Source of the DNA: SIG440 sp045648205
Lineage (GTDB): Bacteria; Bacillota; Clostridia; Monoglobales; Monoglobaceae
Length of the DNA: 41,164 nt
Direction of reading: 5' to 3'
Assembly: GCA_045648205.1 (NCBI GenBank)
Contig: JAZRNM010000019.1
Span: 1 to 41,164 of the forward strand
The notes under the pieces were generated by a model. That model had not been told where the DNA came from. It did no database searches and saw nothing but the letters and a program-made list of their open reading frames with translations. Below, piece after piece: positions 16,955-24,899 of the stretch (position 1 is its first letter; each line of letters starts with the position of its first letter). Position numbers and translations under genes: made by a program.

Positions 16955-17839
16955 ATGAAATCAGGATTTGTAGCAATCTGTGGAAGACCCAATGCGGGAA
17001 AGTCCACACTTATGAACGAAATAATCGGTGAAAAGGTGGCAATTGTTTCAAACAAGCCCCAAACCACCAGAACCAAAATTTTGGGAGTTCACACCCAGGA
17101 GGATTGTCAGATTGTTCTGATTGACACCCCCGGAATACACAAACCCCACAACAAGCTTGGTCAGAAAATGGAAAAGTATATCTACACCGCAACTCAGGAT
17201 ATTGACGTACTTTTGTATGTGGTGGATTGCAATCTTCACGAAAACGAATATGAAAAGGAAAGAATTGCGCTTGAAGGTCTGAAAAAGGGCAACACACCTG
17301 TTATTTTGGTGGTCAACAAGGTTGACACAGTGCCAAAACTCAATCTTCTTCCTGTGCTTGACCGACTGAAAGAACTTTATGATTTTCACGGAATTGTGCC
17401 CGTTTCGGCACAAAAGGGTGAGAATGTTGCGCAGCTCCTTGAAGAAATCAAGGGCCTTCTCCCTGACGGACCTCAGTTCTTCCCGGGAGATGTAATAACC
17501 GACCAGCCTGAAAGACAGATTGTTGCGGAATTTATCCGTGAAAAGACTCTGAGACTTCTCAATCAGGAAATCCCCCACGGCATTGCTGTTGAAATTGAAA
17601 AAATGCACCGCCGAGACAACGGAACCTATGAAATACTGGCGGCTATCTACTGTGAAAGACAGAGCCACAAATCAATTATCATAGGCAAAAAAGGGGACAA
17701 GCTGAAACAGATTGGAAGCCGTGCAAGGCAGGATATTGAACGGTTTCTGGATTCCAAGGTTTATCTTGAGCTTTGGGTTAAGGTGAAAGAGGATTGGCGG
17801 AACAAAGAAGCCTTTATGAACACAATCGGCTTTGAATAG
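16955..17839 (+). CDS. era: GTPase Era
   Basis: GTPase that binds the 3' end of 16S rRNA and checks small-subunit assembly. The 294 residues hold the G1 loop GRPNAGKS (10-17), the TT of the G2 region, DTPG, NKVD and VSA, then a KH domain with the GKKG loop (IIIGKKGDKLKQIG). AAAGGAG precedes the ATG. The length is standard and the gene follows ybeY with a 16-nt gap, so the three ribosome-maturation genes are probably one transcript. Confidence 0.97.
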   Translation: MKSGFVAICGRPNAGKSTLMNEIIGEKVAIVSNKPQTTRTKILGVHTQEDCQIVLIDTPGIHKPHNKLGQKMEKYIYTATQDIDVLLYVVDCNLHENEYEKERIALEGLKKGNTPVILVVNKVDTVPKLNLLPVLDRLKELYDFHGIVPVSAQKGENVAQLLEEIKGLLPDGPQFFPGDVITDQPERQIVAEFIREKTLRLLNQEIPHGIAVEIEKMHRRDNGTYEILAAIYCERQSHKSIIIGKKGDKLKQIGSRARQDIERFLDSKVYLELWVKVKEDWRNKEAFMNTIGFE

Positions 17840-17927
17840 AAATGGAAAAATTTTAAATTTATGGGTTAAATATTGCAGTATTTAAATCTATCATTCCCTC
17901 AAACTAACAAAAACGGAGGTAATGATT

Positions 17928-18095
17928 ATGAGGAAAACTGCAGAACTGGCATGGAAAACCTTTGAAAAGACGGGCAGCGTCAGGGAATATTTGAAATATA
18001 AGGCGAAGTCAGAGGAAAATTGGGGTATGGAGGCTGGTGTTGAGCTTGGGGCTTTTGAAGACCGAAGGGATTGTAACAAAAACAACAAAATATAG
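17928..18095 (+). CDS. yqzL: YqzL-like small protein
   Basis: A 55-residue ORF between era and recO, exactly where yqzL lies in B. subtilis and relatives. The N-terminal block AELAWKTFEKTGSVREYLKYK has the family pattern (aromatic, K, TG-x-x-x-Y). The C-terminal third is read through the recO start region and may be less constrained. GGAGGT at 17915-17920 gives good spacing to the ATG at 17928 and is too close to the ATG at 17922. Function of the family is unknown. Confidence 0.75.
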   Translation: MRKTAELAWKTFEKTGSVREYLKYKAKSEENWGMEAGVELGAFEDRRDCNKNNKI

Positions 18096-18804
18096 TGAAA
18101 CAAGCCTTATTGTCACCATCATCACAAAGGATTTTGGGCGGATTTCGGCAATTGCGAACAATGTCCGTCATTCAAAATCCCATATGCTGATGGGACTTCA
18201 GCTTTTTGCATACAGTGAGATTGTTGTCTATGAAAGCAGAAGCAAAACGGGGCTTTATAAGCTTAACGAAATGACTGTGCTGGAGGGGTTTCAGAGCATC
18301 CGCACAGACCTTGAAAAGCTTGCCTATGCTTCATATTTCGGCGAGGTTGCAAATGCTGTTGCCACCGAAGATGAGCCTGACAGAGAAATTTTGAGTCTTC
18401 TTCTCAATTCGCTCTTTGCTCTTGACCGTGACCTTTGTTCCCCCAAAAAAATAAAAATGGTTTTTGAGTGGCGAATTTCAGCCATTGCGGGCTATGAGCC
18501 GCAGCTTGACCAATGCAGCGGTTGCAAAACGGCAGATGGTGACCTCTTTTTGTCATTTGCTGACGGAACTGTGTCGTGTGATGCCTGCAAAAAAACAGAA
18601 GGCTGCGGAAGGCTGAGTGAGGGGATGCGGAAAATCCTCAAATTCATTTGTGAGGTTGACGGGAAGCAGATTTTTTCATTTGATGCCGCAGATGCCGCCA
18701 TTGAATATCTTGGTGCTTTGGGGGAGCGGTACATACAGACTCAGCTCGACAAAGAATTCCCCACCCTCAAATATTTGAAAAAGGTGCTGAATCCAGAATT
18801 TTAA
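18040..18804 (+). CDS. recO: DNA repair protein RecO
   Basis: Helps load RecA on gapped DNA with RecF and RecR. About 254 residues: N-terminal OB fold beginning at KTEGIVTKTTKYSETSLIVT, helical middle, and the zinc site CSGC...CDACKKTEGC. The start codon is not ATG; GGAGG at 18029-18033 is 6 nt before TTG 18040 and only 3 nt before GTG 18037, so TTG 18040 is preferred but uncertain. The start lies inside yqzL, overlapping by 56 nt in another frame. Family length is normal. Confidence 0.92.
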   Translation: MSLGLLKTEGIVTKTTKYSETSLIVTIITKDFGRISAIANNVRHSKSHMLMGLQLFAYSEIVVYESRSKTGLYKLNEMTVLEGFQSIRTDLEKLAYASYFGEVANAVATEDEPDREILSLLLNSLFALDRDLCSPKKIKMVFEWRISAIAGYEPQLDQCSGCKTADGDLFLSFADGTVSCDACKKTEGCGRLSEGMRKILKFICEVDGKQIFSFDAADAAIEYLGALGERYIQTQLDKEFPTLKYLKKVLNPEF

Positions 18805-18815
18805 ACGGTGATACT

Positions 18816-19466
18816 ATGATTGAAAAAATAAAAAAGCTTTTGGCAGAAAACGGAATAACGGAAGTTGGTTTTTGCAAACTTGACAAAGACCAAAACCCTT
18901 TTGGGCTGGAATTTGGAATTTCTTACCTTGTGCCCCTTTCACGGGCGGTGGTGGACGGAATAACAAACGCACCAACCCATACATATTTTCACCACTACAG
19001 AACGGTGAATGCGTTTATTGATAACCTATCGCTCAAAATCGGACTTCTTCTCGCAGCAGAGGGCTTTGATTACGCAGCAATTCCGGCATCACAATCGGTG
19101 AACGGTCTTCAGGGCATTTTCTCGCACAAGCTTGCGGCAAGTCTTTCAGGGCTTGGAGCGGTTGGGAAAAGCGGTCTTTTTGTTTCGGAAAAATTCGGAC
19201 CTCGTGTCAGACTTGCAACGGTGCTGACGGATTTCCCCTTTGATGTTGAAAACGCAAATCCCAAATCCCCTTGCGGTGACTGCAGACTTTGTGCGGACAA
19301 CTGTCCTGCCATGGCAATAAGCGGAAAGCCCTGGAATTCAGGAGATGACCGTGACGTGATTGTTGATGCAAAGGCTTGCAGTGACTATATGAAAAAGGAA
19401 TTTCAGCACATCGGCAGAGGTGTGGTTTGCGGAGTTTGCATGAAAATTTGTCCATTAGGAAAATAA
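18816..19466 (+). CDS. QueG-related 4Fe-4S protein, short form
   Basis: 216 residues. The C-terminal half carries two iron-sulfur motifs: C-x2-C-x2-C-x3-CP (CGDCRLCADNCP) and, with an earlier lone Cys (ACSDYM), CGVCMKICP, the arrangement seen in epoxyqueuosine reductase QueG. The N-terminal half includes the LSGLGAVGKSGLFVSEKFGPRVRLATVLTD-type core seen in QueG. But QueG is normally about 350-390 residues with C-terminal HEAT-like repeats, which are absent. A true tRNA-modifying role is therefore unproven. The gene follows recO with an 11-nt gap. Confidence 0.75.
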   Translation: MIEKIKKLLAENGITEVGFCKLDKDQNPFGLEFGISYLVPLSRAVVDGITNAPTHTYFHHYRTVNAFIDNLSLKIGLLLAAEGFDYAAIPASQSVNGLQGIFSHKLAASLSGLGAVGKSGLFVSEKFGPRVRLATVLTDFPFDVENANPKSPCGDCRLCADNCPAMAISGKPWNSGDDRDVIVDAKACSDYMKKEFQHIGRGVVCGVCMKICPLGK

Positions 19467-19479
19467 AATTGGGTTTTTA

Positions 19480-19508
19480 TTGACTAATCTGCCAAAAAAT
19501 GATAAAAT
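19480..19508 (+). promoter_or_regulatory. Promoter of alaS
   Basis: TTGACT (19480-19485), 17-bp spacer, TAAAAT (19503-19508). It leaves a leader of about 55 nt, too short for the T-box often found before aminoacyl-tRNA synthetase genes in Firmicutes. Confidence 0.75.
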
Positions 19509-19569
19509 ATAATGATGAATTCACAATTGTTTATTATAAAAAATTTAAATACAGAAAGGCCTCGAACTT

Positions 19570-22191
19570 ATGAAAAAATTAGGACTTAATGAAATAAGAG
19601 AGAAATATCTTTCATTCTTTGAAACAAAGGAATGTATGCGACTTGACAGCTTTTCGCTTGTTCCGAAAAATGACGCAAGTCTTCTTTTGATTAACTCAGG
19701 AATGGCGCCAATGAAGAAGTGGTTCACAGGTGCAGAGGTTCCTCCCAAAAAGAGAGTAACCACATGCCAGAAGTGCATCAGAACACCTGACATTGAGTGC
19801 GTGGGCAAAACTGCAAGACACGGCACTTTCTTTGAAATGCTTGGAAACTTTTCTTTTGGTGATTATTTCAAAAAGGAAGCGATCAACTGGGCGTGGGAGT
19901 TCCTCACAAAGGTTATGGAAATTCCCGAGGATGTTCTCTGGGTGACAGTTTATGAAGACGACGACGAGGCAAGAGATATCTGGATTAACGAAGTTGGAAT
20001 TGCACCTGAGCGAGTTGTGAAATTGGGCAAGGAAGACAACTTCTGGGAACACGGAACAGGTCCTTGCGGTCCCTGTTCTGAAATTCACGTTGACAGAGGC
20101 GCAGAATGTGGCTGCGGAAAACCTGACTGCAAGCTTGGTTGTGATTGCGACCGCTTTATGGAAGTATGGAATCTGGTGTTTACTCAGTTTGACAAGGACG
20201 AAGACGGAAACTACAACCGTCTTGCAAACCCCAACATTGACACAGGTATGGGCCTTGAACGACTTGCCTGCATTATGCAGGGTGTTAACAACCTCTTTGA
20301 GGTTGACACCGTTCAAAGCACAATGAAGCATATTTCAAAAATTGCAAACGTTTCATACAAGGATAACGAAAAAACAGACGTGTCACTCCGTGTTATCACC
20401 GACCACATCAGAAGTACGGTTATGATGGTGTCAGATGGTGTTATTCCTTCAAACGAAGGCAGAGGTTATGTGCTCAGACGACTTCTGAGACGTGCGGCAA
20501 GACACGGCAAGCTCCTTGGAATCAAGGGCGAATTCCTCTATGGCGTTGCAGACACAGTTATTGATGAGTCAAAGCAGGGCTATCCCGAGCTTGATGAAAA
20601 GAGAGAGTATATTAAAAAGGTTATCAGAATTGAAGAAGAAAAGTTTGCAAAAACAATTGACAACGGTCTTGAAATTCTGAATTCATATATTGAAGAAACA
20701 AAGAAAAAGGGTGAGGCAACCCTTTCGGGTGAAGATGCATTCAAACTCAACGACACCTATGGCTTCCCCATTGACCTGACAATCGAAATCTGCGAAGAAC
20801 AGGGACTCGCAGTTGACAGAGACGGGTTTGACAAGCAACTGAAAATCCAGAAAGACACAGCAAGAGCAAACCGAAAGGACGGTTCAAGCTGGGATGATGA
20901 TTCTGCCGTAAGCATCAAGGCAGATGCAACTGAATTTGTGGGTTATGAAAATCTGACTTTTGAAAGTGAAATCTTAGGCATTGTGTCAGAAGGAACTGAA
21001 GCAGATGCACTCGGCACAGATGAAGAAGGTATCATTGTTGTTTCACAAACTCCTTTCTATGCAGAAATGGGCGGACAAGCAGGTGATGTTGGAACAATTA
21101 TCACCGCAAATGGAAAAGCAAAGGTGCTTGACACAAAGAAAAATGGCGACAACATCTATTTCCATATTGTTAAAATTGAAGAGGGGTCATTGGCAAAGGG
21201 TGACAAAGCGACACTTTCTGTTTGCAAGAAAAACAGAATGGCAATCTGCAGAAACCACTCAACAACCCATCTTCTTCACAAGGCTCTCAAAGAGGTTCTT
21301 GGAAGTCATGTTGCTCAGGCAGGCTCAGAAGTTACTGCAAAGCGTTTGAGATTCGACTTCTCACACTTTGAGGCAATGACAAGCGATGAAATCAAGTCGG
21401 TTGAAAAATTGGTTAATGATGCGATTATGGAGGCAATGCCCATAACCGTTCAGGAACTGAACATTGATGAAGCAAAGAAATTGGGTGCAACTGCTCAGTT
21501 TGGCGAGAAATACGGCGAAACAGTTCGGGTTGTTTCAATGGGTGATTATTCTGTTGAATTCTGCGGTGGAACACACCTTTCAAACACAGCTCAGGCAGGT
21601 CTTTTCAAGATTATTTCAGAAAGCGGTGTTGCGGCAGGTGTCCGCAGAATTGAAGCGGTTACAGGACTTGGCGTTATGGAACAGCTCAATAGTGCACAAA
21701 GCACAATTGCGAAGATTGCCGATGTAATCAAGTCAAGCATCCATGAGGTTGAAGCAAAGGCACAGAGTCTTGCGGATGAGAACAAGAATCTCAAGCGTGA
21801 GCTTGAAAGCATAAAGAGCAAAATGGCAAACAGCTCAATTGGCGAATTTATTGATAATGCTGAGGAGATTAACGGCATCAAGGTTATCGCTCAAAGACTT
21901 GCAGATGGTCTTGATATGAACGCATTGAGAGATGCAGGTGACAACCTGAAGCAAAAGCTTGATTGCGGAGTTATTGTTCTTGCATCGGCAGCTGATGGCA
22001 AGGTGAACATAATCTCAATGGCAACAGCTGAGGCTGTGAAAAAAGGTGCTCACGCAGGAAATATCATTCGTGAGGTTGCCAAGGTCACAGGCGGTGGCGG
22101 TGGCGGAAAGCCAGACAGCGCTCAGGCAGGCGGCAAGGACGCATCAAAGATTGAAGACGCCCTGGCTCTTGTGAAAACCCTTATAAAATAA
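19570..22191 (+). CDS. alaS: Alanyl-tRNA synthetase
   Basis: Charges tRNA-Ala. The 873-residue product has the full bacterial architecture: class II catalytic core (from residue 1, with RVTTCQKCIRTPDIE and TGMGLERL), the tRNA-binding middle, the editing domain with its zinc residues His563 and His567 (HSTTH) and Cys665/His669 (CGGTH), a coiled segment, and the C-terminal DHHA1-like domain with the Gly-rich GGGGGGKPDSAQAGG. AGAAAGG is upstream of the ATG. It probably heads a transcript with the HIT and citrate synthase genes, which follow at gaps of 22 and 26 nt. Confidence 0.98.
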   Translation: MKKLGLNEIREKYLSFFETKECMRLDSFSLVPKNDASLLLINSGMAPMKKWFTGAEVPPKKRVTTCQKCIRTPDIECVGKTARHGTFFEMLGNFSFGDYFKKEAINWAWEFLTKVMEIPEDVLWVTVYEDDDEARDIWINEVGIAPERVVKLGKEDNFWEHGTGPCGPCSEIHVDRGAECGCGKPDCKLGCDCDRFMEVWNLVFTQFDKDEDGNYNRLANPNIDTGMGLERLACIMQGVNNLFEVDTVQSTMKHISKIANVSYKDNEKTDVSLRVITDHIRSTVMMVSDGVIPSNEGRGYVLRRLLRRAARHGKLLGIKGEFLYGVADTVIDESKQGYPELDEKREYIKKVIRIEEEKFAKTIDNGLEILNSYIEETKKKGEATLSGEDAFKLNDTYGFPIDLTIEICEEQGLAVDRDGFDKQLKIQKDTARANRKDGSSWDDDSAVSIKADATEFVGYENLTFESEILGIVSEGTEADALGTDEEGIIVVSQTPFYAEMGGQAGDVGTIITANGKAKVLDTKKNGDNIYFHIVKIEEGSLAKGDKATLSVCKKNRMAICRNHSTTHLLHKALKEVLGSHVAQAGSEVTAKRLRFDFSHFEAMTSDEIKSVEKLVNDAIMEAMPITVQELNIDEAKKLGATAQFGEKYGETVRVVSMGDYSVEFCGGTHLSNTAQAGLFKIISESGVAAGVRRIEAVTGLGVMEQLNSAQSTIAKIADVIKSSIHEVEAKAQSLADENKNLKRELESIKSKMANSSIGEFIDNAEEINGIKVIAQRLADGLDMNALRDAGDNLKQKLDCGVIVLASAADGKVNIISMATAEAVKKGAHAGNIIREVAKVTGGGGGGKPDSAQAGGKDASKIEDALALVKTLIK

Positions 22192-22213
22192 CCGATTTCA
22201 GGAGGGATAAACT

Positions 22214-22558
22214 ATGTCAGATTGTTTGTTTTGCAAAATTATTGCGGGAGAAATCCCATCAACAAAGGTTTTTGAAGACGATTTTGTTCTGGCGTTCCGG
22301 GATATTTCTCCCCAAGCCCCTGAACATATTGTTATAATCCCTAAACAGCATATAAAATCTGCCAATGAAATAAACAGTGAAAACTCAAGTGTTGTAGCAA
22401 AAATTTTCGAGACCGCAGCAAAAATAGCCAAAGATTTGGGATTTGCTGAGGACGGCTACAGAATTGTGAACAATTGCGGAGAAGACGGTGGTCAGACAGT
22501 TGGACATCTTCACTTCCATCTGCTTGCGGGCAGAAACCTCCAATGGCCTCCGGGTTAA
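22214..22558 (+). CDS. HIT-family nucleotide-binding protein
   Basis: 114 residues with the histidine triad HLHFH (His98, 100 and 102) and the N-terminal CLFC pair found in zinc-bearing HINT-type members. Such proteins hydrolyse nucleoside phosphoramidates or related AMP conjugates; the physiological substrate is unknown. AGGAGGG precedes the ATG. Length is normal for the HINT group. Confidence 0.93.
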   Translation: MSDCLFCKIIAGEIPSTKVFEDDFVLAFRDISPQAPEHIVIIPKQHIKSANEINSENSSVVAKIFETAAKIAKDLGFAEDGYRIVNNCGEDGGQTVGHLHFHLLAGRNLQWPPG

Positions 22559-22584
22559 ATTACGAAAGAAAGGTATTACCGATT

Positions 22585-23946
22585 ATGAACAAAGACTTTG
22601 ACAAATACTTGCAAGTGATTCTGGACCAGCACGAGTGCTTTAATCACATTCCAAGTCACTTTTATCACGATTACAACGTAAAGCGTGGACTCAGAAATCC
22701 TGACGGAACAGGTGTTCTTGCGGGATTGACAGCCATTGGTGAGGTTCACGGATATGTCCTTGACGAGGGTGTCAAGTCCCCAATTGACGGAACACTTCGT
22801 TACAGAGGTATTTCCATTGGGGATATTATTGAAAGCTGTCACAAAGAAAACCGATTCGGGTTTGAAGAGGTTGTTTTTCTTCTTATGTTTGGAACTCTTC
22901 CCACACGCGAAGAGCTTTCGAACTTTTCGGAAAGTCTTGCGAAAAACAGAAAGCTCCCCGAAAATTTCGCTGAAGATATGATTTTGAAGGCGCCCAGCAA
23001 CAATATAATGAACAAGCTGGCAAGGTCTGTGCTTGCACTCTATTCATATGATGAGCAAAATCCCGACGACATAAGCACAGAAAGTCTTTTCAGACAGAGC
23101 TTTGAGCTTATTGCAAGATTCCCAACTCTTATTGCATATGCATATGCGGCAAAACGTCATTATTATGACGGAAAGAGTCTGGTTCTTCACAACCCGAAGC
23201 CGGAACTTTCAATTGCTGAAAACTTTTTGTATATGATAAGACCAAACCACAAATACACCGACCTGGAAGCAAAAGTTCTTGACCGTGCGCTTATGCTTCA
23301 CGCAGAGCACGGCGGCGGAAACAACTCGGCATTCTCAATCAGAGTTTTGTCTTCCAGCAACACAGATACATATTCGGCTGTTGCGGCAGCAATAGGCTCT
23401 TTGAAAGGACCAAAACACGGCGGTGCTAACCAGAAGACACTTGCCCAGATGTCTGAAATGAAAGCAAACATTGCAGATTGGGGAAGCGAAGACCAGGTTT
23501 ATGATTATCTTTGCAAGATTGTCCGCAAGGAAGCAGGCGACGGAAGTGGTCTTATCTATGGAATAGGTCACGCAGTCTACACCCTTTCGGACCCCCGTGC
23601 GGTTATACTCAAGGAATATGCAAAAACTCTTGCAAAAGAGATTGGAGAAGATGCTGAAAAGGAATTCGAGCTTTATGCTGCAGTTGAGAAAATCGCTCCA
23701 CGGGTTTTTGCAGACGTGAAGGGCTTGCACGCTCCAATGCCTGCAAATGTTGACCTTTATTCGGGATTTATTTATCAGATGCTTGGCCTTCCTGAAGAAC
23801 TTTACACACCAATTTTCGCAATGGCGAGAATTGTGGGTTGGAGTGCACACCGAATTGAGGAGGTTCTCACCGGCGGAAAGATAATCAGGCCTGCATATAA
23901 GAGCATTATTGAGAGACGTCAATATACACCGATAGATGAAAGATAG
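22585..23946 (+). CDS. gltA: Citrate synthase (Si-type family)
   Basis: Condenses oxaloacetate and acetyl-CoA to citrate. The 453-residue product has the fold motifs HAEHGGGNNSAFSIRVL, GSLKGPKHGGAN and GIGHAVYTLSDPRA with catalytic histidines, and a catalytic-type Asp in PANVDLYSG. It belongs to the classical citrate synthase superfamily, not the clostridial Re-citrate synthase, which is a homocitrate-synthase relative. A methylcitrate synthase cannot be excluded. An in-frame extension to 22474 overlaps the HIT gene; the ATG at 22585 with AAAGGT 10 nt upstream is chosen. No aconitase or isocitrate dehydrogenase is in this window. Confidence 0.9.
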   Translation: MNKDFDKYLQVILDQHECFNHIPSHFYHDYNVKRGLRNPDGTGVLAGLTAIGEVHGYVLDEGVKSPIDGTLRYRGISIGDIIESCHKENRFGFEEVVFLLMFGTLPTREELSNFSESLAKNRKLPENFAEDMILKAPSNNIMNKLARSVLALYSYDEQNPDDISTESLFRQSFELIARFPTLIAYAYAAKRHYYDGKSLVLHNPKPELSIAENFLYMIRPNHKYTDLEAKVLDRALMLHAEHGGGNNSAFSIRVLSSSNTDTYSAVAAAIGSLKGPKHGGANQKTLAQMSEMKANIADWGSEDQVYDYLCKIVRKEAGDGSGLIYGIGHAVYTLSDPRAVILKEYAKTLAKEIGEDAEKEFELYAAVEKIAPRVFADVKGLHAPMPANVDLYSGFIYQMLGLPEELYTPIFAMARIVGWSAHRIEEVLTGGKIIRPAYKSIIERRQYTPIDER

Positions 23947-23955
23947 GTTTTATGA

Positions 23956-23997
23956 TTTCTCGCTTTTTTAGAAAAAGTGAGAGAAAAACTTACCCCG
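23956..23997 (+). repeat. Degenerate short copy of the hairpin repeat
   Basis: Just after citrate synthase. Same layout as the start of copies A and B: a stem (TCTCGCTTTTT / AAAAAGTGAGA) around TAG, then GAGAAAAACTTACCCC. It lacks the conserved downstream half. Probably an older or truncated copy. Confidence 0.5.
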
Positions 23998-24010
23998 ATG
24001 TGATTAAGGG

Positions 24011-24087
24011 TTTTCCACTTTTTAGAAAAGTGGAGCAAAACTCACCCCTATATTTTCGCAAACGGGCTGTAATTTTGAATTTATCAA
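24011..24087 (+). repeat. Dispersed repeat copy A, 77 bp
   Basis: Matches copy B at 24792-24866 except for one substitution and two single-base length differences. It starts with a hairpin (CCACTTTT TAG AAAAGTGG), followed by GTGGAGCAAAACT, a TATATTTTCGCAAACGGGC block, and ends at TTTATCAA. No coding potential. The pair flank the Xre regulator gene. Confidence 0.85.
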
Positions 24088-24106
24088 CGGCTTAGCCGTC
24101 AAGATT

Positions 24107-24127
24107 GTTGGAAAAATCATTTCCAAC
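24107..24127 (+). repeat. Small hairpin next to repeat copy A
   Basis: GTTGGAAA and TTTCCAAC (8 bp, 5-nt loop) lie directly after an ACGGC/GCCGT mini-stem at 24087-24099. No T-run; may be part of the same repeat family or of the 3' UTR of citrate synthase. Confidence 0.45.
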
Positions 24128-24135
24128 GCTTTCCT

Positions 24136-24179
24136 AAAAAACACCAGGCGCAATGAAGTCAGATTGCCTGGTGTTTTTT
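24136..24179. terminator. Terminator downstream of citrate synthase
   Basis: A 14-bp stem (24136-24149 with 24166-24179) with A-run and T-run, so able to work both ways. It lies 190 nt after the citrate synthase stop, beyond repeat copy A, implying the repeat is transcribed as 3' UTR. Confidence 0.85.
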
Positions 24180-24215
24180 GCTTTCGCCGTTTCAAAATTT
24201 AAAAAACATTCCCTA

Positions 24216-24414
24216 GGGCGTTCACATATAGGGATAAACCAACTTGAAACTTTGTATTTCGGCATTGTGCTTCGCAAAAATGCTCGGCAAGCCATACAGG
24301 ATTACCTGCGCTTTTTGCTTGTCCAACATCCAAAATCCTTTGTTTCAAGTGCCGTCATCGTTTTGAGCAACAAAAGCCTAATCGAAATTGATTCCTCCCT
24401 ATATGTGAATGCCC
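24216..24414. mobile_element. MITE-like element with 18-bp inverted termini
   Basis: The ends GGGCGTTCACATATAGGG (24216-24233) and CCCTATATGTGAATGCCC (24397-24414) are inverted copies, 17 of 18 matching. Two further nested inverted pairs share a centre: 24242-24250 with 24342-24350 (9 bp) and 24274-24280 with 24312-24318 (7 bp), so the whole could fold into one long hairpin. On the minus strand a 35-codon ORF (24329-24222, AAAGGA 6 nt before its ATG; MLDKQKAQVILYGLPSIFAK...) ends in the left terminus. No transposase. Could be a miniature transposon remnant or a structured RNA. Confidence 0.5.
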
Positions 24415-24490
24415 GATGCTCAAACATTTTACGGGGATTAAAAGCAAAATCACAAAGTCTGTGCTAATTTTTATCAATAACTCTTTTGAG

Positions 24491-24526
24491 GTAATTATTT
24501 TAACTCAAAAAAGGTAAAATAATTAC
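24491..24526. promoter_or_regulatory. Perfect 12-bp dyad upstream of the Xre gene, probable operator
   Basis: GTAATTATTTTA (24491-24502) and TAAAATAATTAC (24515-24526) around a 12-nt spacer, ending 17 bp before the start codon. The right half contains TAAAAT, usable as a -10. Small Xre regulators often bind such sites at their own promoter; this is inference. Confidence 0.55.
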
Positions 24527-24543
24527 AAAGAGGGTTGATGAAA

Positions 24544-24786
24544 ATGATTATTGGAGAAGCAGTAAGACTAAGAATTATAGAGCTTTGCTCAAAAGAAAAA
24601 ATAACAATAAACAAACTGTCTGTAATTTGCGGAATAACACAATCCACACTAAACAACATTGTTGGAGGAAGAAACAACAGCACTACAATTTCGACCATAA
24701 AGAAGATTTGTGACGGATTGGAAATTTCTGTGCAGGAGTTTTTTGATTCAGAGTTATTTAATAATTTGGAACAAGAAATAAAATAA
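24544..24786 (+). CDS. Xre-family helix-turn-helix regulator
   Basis: 80 residues, essentially a single HTH domain: IIELCSKEKITINKLSVICGITQSTLNNIVGGRNNSTTISTIKKICDGLEISVQEFF, with the recognition helix around TQSTLNNIV. The C-terminal FFDSELFNN tail is common in a clostridial subgroup. AAAGAGGG is 9 nt before the ATG at 24544; an ATG at 24538 is too close. It sits alone between the two repeat copies, behind a perfect 12-bp dyad that is likely its own binding site. Targets unknown. Confidence 0.85.
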   Translation: MIIGEAVRLRIIELCSKEKITINKLSVICGITQSTLNNIVGGRNNSTTISTIKKICDGLEISVQEFFDSELFNNLEQEIK

Positions 24787-24791
24787 TATAT

Positions 24792-24866
24792 TTTTCCACT
24801 TTTTAGAAAAGTGGAGCAAAACTTACCCTATATTTTCGCAAACGGGCTGTAATTTGAATTTATCAA
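24792..24866 (+). repeat. Dispersed repeat copy B, 75 bp
   Basis: Near-identical to copy A (24011-24087), in the same orientation, with the CCACTTTT/AAAAGTGG hairpin first. It begins 5 bp after the Xre gene stop and its end supplies a TTTGAA hexamer for a candidate promoter of the next gene. Confidence 0.85.
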
Positions 24867-24880
24867 AGAGTGAATATAAT
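24853..24880 (+). promoter_or_regulatory. Possible promoter at the edge of repeat copy B
   Basis: TTTGAA at the end of copy B, a 16-bp spacer and TATAAT about 20 bp before the start of the ribbon-helix-helix gene. The -10 is perfect, the -35 weak. If real, the repeat provides part of the promoter for the RHH-comF pair. Confidence 0.4.
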
Positions 24881-24899
24881 ATATGTGAGGTCTTGCAGC

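Noticed and set aside
19509..19569. T-box leader for alaS
   Set aside because: Only about 55 nt lie between the -10 and the start codon, with no T-box motif or terminator.
24153..24467. Plus-strand ORF of 104 residues
   Set aside because: It spans the citrate synthase terminator and the inverted-repeat element, with no ribosome site and no domain pattern.
23956..24866. CRISPR array
   Set aside because: The repeats are only two or three, 75 bp long and unevenly spaced, with genes between; no cas genes are present.
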